Origin: DALYDK01 sp964415715
GTDB taxonomy: Bacteria; Patescibacteriota; Saccharimonadia; Saccharimonadales; CAIOMD01
Assembly (NCBI GenBank): GCA_964415715.1
Contig: CAYQBK010000063.1
Span: forward strand, 1 to 6,692
Length of the DNA stretch: 6,692 nucleotides
Direction: 5' to 3'
Every line of letters begins with the position of its first letter. Position 1 is the first letter of the stretch. A program made the position numbers and the translations under genes. The notes under the pieces are model-generated. The model did no database searches. It had not been told where the DNA came from and was given only the letters and a program-made list of their open reading frames with translations. Shown piece by piece: positions 5,838 through 6,692 of the stretch.

Positions 5838-6500
5838 TCGTAGTTCTGGTTCTTCGTAGATATCGGTACCGCTTGTTCGTTTCATGTAGCCAATAATCTT
5901 GACTGTTATTGGCGACAACACTAGTTCGGTAAGCATTTTGATACAAAATACGGTTAATATTAGGTTCATTAGGTCTTTGCTGTTTATTGTGCCGGCAAAT
6001 GCTATGGCTGAAAATATTATCGTATCTGTTAGGCTACCTATGGTAGTCGACCCTACTAGGCGACCCCACAGCCTTTTGCCCTGGTATTTTATTTTGAGCT
6101 TGGCAAGTATATAACTGTTGAGTAGTTCACCAAAAAATATTGCTGTTATGCTAGCGACTATTATTCGCCACAATGGGCCCAGTATTGTCGTATAAGCCTG
6201 CTGAGCTTGGGTATCAAGCGCCGGTAGTAGCTGAACTACATACAATACGCCAAATGTTACCAGTAGCATGGCTATTCCTATATACAGTAGTTGTTTTAGT
6301 TTTTTGAAGCCGTATATTTCAGTTATGATATCGCCTAGTATATAGGCTAGCGGGAACAATATTGTGCCAGCATCAAACACTATCCCGTGTACAGATATTA
6401 TCTTGACACTAGCGATGTTACTGACTATCAGGGTTGTTACAAACAGCCCTATAATTATTTCATAGTAATTTTTGCTAAATTTATTGGTTTTATGTGACAT
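5832..6500 (-). CDS. yhhQ: Queuosine precursor transporter, YhhQ/VUT family (COG1738)
   Basis: The 222-residue integral membrane protein has about six hydrophobic segments (near 13-36, 44-60, 71-92, 108-133, 150-172 and 177-206). VUT/YhhQ signatures are the first-helix NIASVK at 28-33, FPLAYILGDIITEIYG at 49-64 with acidic D57 and E61, WRIIVAS at 111-117, LLNSYI at 126-131, and the RL-x2-ST...LTDT-x2-F element with R147, S151, D159 and F163. E. coli YhhQ imports preQ0 and preQ1. A neighbouring queA-tgt operon makes queuosine-precursor import the best assignment, although the precise ligand (preQ1, preQ0, queuine) is open. AGGAG four bases upstream supports the ATG. The 3' end overlaps the tgt stop by 6 bp. 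A less specific reading would be a general VUT-family vitamin/precursor transporter. Confidence 0.9.
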   Translation of the reverse strand: MSHKTNKFSKNYYEIIIGLFVTTLIVSNIASVKIISVHGIVFDAGTILFPLAYILGDIITEIYGFKKLKQLLYIGIAMLLVTFGVLYVVQLLPALDTQAQQAYTTILGPLWRIIVASITAIFFGELLNSYILAKLKIKYQGKRLWGRLVGSTTIGSLTDTIIFSAIAFAGTINSKDLMNLILTVFCIKMLTELVLSPITVKIIGYMKRTSGTDIYEEPELRL

Positions 6501-6604
6501 TTGGCTCCTGATATTGACTAAAACCCGAATGTCACCTTGGGCTATTTATATCAAATATTTTACCACAAATATATTATTCTCGCCGACCAACTTGGCCTAT
6601 TTGT
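6501..6604 (-). other. Putative 5' leader of yhhQ with pseudoknot potential
   Basis: If transcription starts from the TATAAT at 6611-6616, the transporter mRNA has a leader of about 100 nt. It contains a hairpin with an AT-rich stem around 6555-6575. Near the start codon, AGCCC (6539-6543) can pair with GGGTT, while TGAC in the intervening loop can pair with GTCA downstream, making an H-type pseudoknot. The ribosome binding site AGGAG (6505-6509) follows. It does not fit the preQ1-I or preQ1-II consensus as I recall them. Extended -10-like sites inside this stretch (TGGTAAAAT near 6557-6565, TGATATAAA near 6545-6553) could give shorter leaders. Confidence 0.3.
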
Positions 6605-6610
6605 TAATTT

Positions 6611-6639
6611 ATTATAAAGCTTCTTGTAACTCATGGTAA
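6611..6639 (-). promoter_or_regulatory. Candidate promoter of yhhQ
   Basis: On the minus strand TTACCA (6634-6639, four of six matches to the -35 consensus) and a perfect TATAAT (6611-6616) are spaced by 17 bp. This is the best sigma-70-like pair in the window and points toward yhhQ. Confidence 0.5.
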
Positions 6640-6692
6640 ACTTCTTTTATCAAAAGCTATTAGTTGAATTATGATCAGATTAGTTTAAGTTA

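Noticed and set aside
6501..6545. Canonical preQ1-I or preQ1-II riboswitch before yhhQ
   Set aside because: The conserved loop and tail sequences of either class, as I recall them, are absent. Only a generic pseudoknot possibility remains, reported as a speculative finding.
6560..6634. 24-codon minus-strand ORF starting MSYKK upstream of yhhQ
   Set aside because: It has no convincing ribosome binding site, no recognisable similarity, and its start lies upstream of the best yhhQ -10 box. Chance is the simplest explanation, although a leader peptide is not excluded.
1..6692. Alternative genetic code (TGA as glycine, as in Gracilibacteria/SR1)
   Set aside because: No conserved gene has an in-frame TGA. 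The only TGA terminator (FMN-binding gene) is followed at once by TAA, so it does not discriminate, but nothing needs recoding.

Overview
The window is AT-rich, densely coded bacterial DNA with seven genes: six complete, and one cut by the left edge. Several features suggest a Patescibacteria (CPR) genome, most likely Candidatus Saccharibacteria: compact genes, convergent pairs that touch or overlap at their stop codons, two start codons with a -10 box only 10-14 nt upstream and no Shine-Dalgarno sequence, a Tgt with a long CPR-style insertion, and queuosine salvage genes without de novo synthesis genes nearby. The lineage is an inference. All frames read cleanly in the standard code, without in-frame TGA.

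Left part (1-732): a secreted GH16 beta-glucanase (laminarinase-like) on the minus strand, truncated at the window edge after its catalytic motif. A 175-nt divergent intergenic region separates it from the next gene. It holds a minus-strand promoter with an operator-like dyad, a perfect 13-bp hairpin followed by T's in the plus direction, and a plus-strand -10 box.

Middle part (733-3448): a flavin-based redox module. A six-helix, bis-heme ferric-reductase/NADPH-oxidase-type protein with FAD and NAD(P)H domains (plus strand) faces a two-gene minus-strand operon encoding a membrane-anchored FMN-binding domain protein and an ApbE-type FMN transferase. The simplest model is that cytosolic NAD(P)H passes electrons through FAD and two hemes across the membrane, with an extracytosolic flavoprotein, covalently flavinylated by ApbE, as partner or acceptor. 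ApbE has no export signal, which makes the compartment of flavinylation a puzzle.

Right part (3449-6692): queuosine tRNA modification. queA and tgt form a tight plus-strand operon. A YhhQ-type queuosine-precursor transporter overlaps the tgt 3' end on the opposite strand. Together they suggest import of preQ1 (or preQ0), insertion into GUN-anticodon tRNAs by Tgt, and conversion to epoxyqueuosine by QueA. The transporter has a roughly 100-nt putative leader that can be drawn as an H-type pseudoknot just upstream of its ribosome binding site. No mobile element, CRISPR array, tRNA or rRNA was seen.
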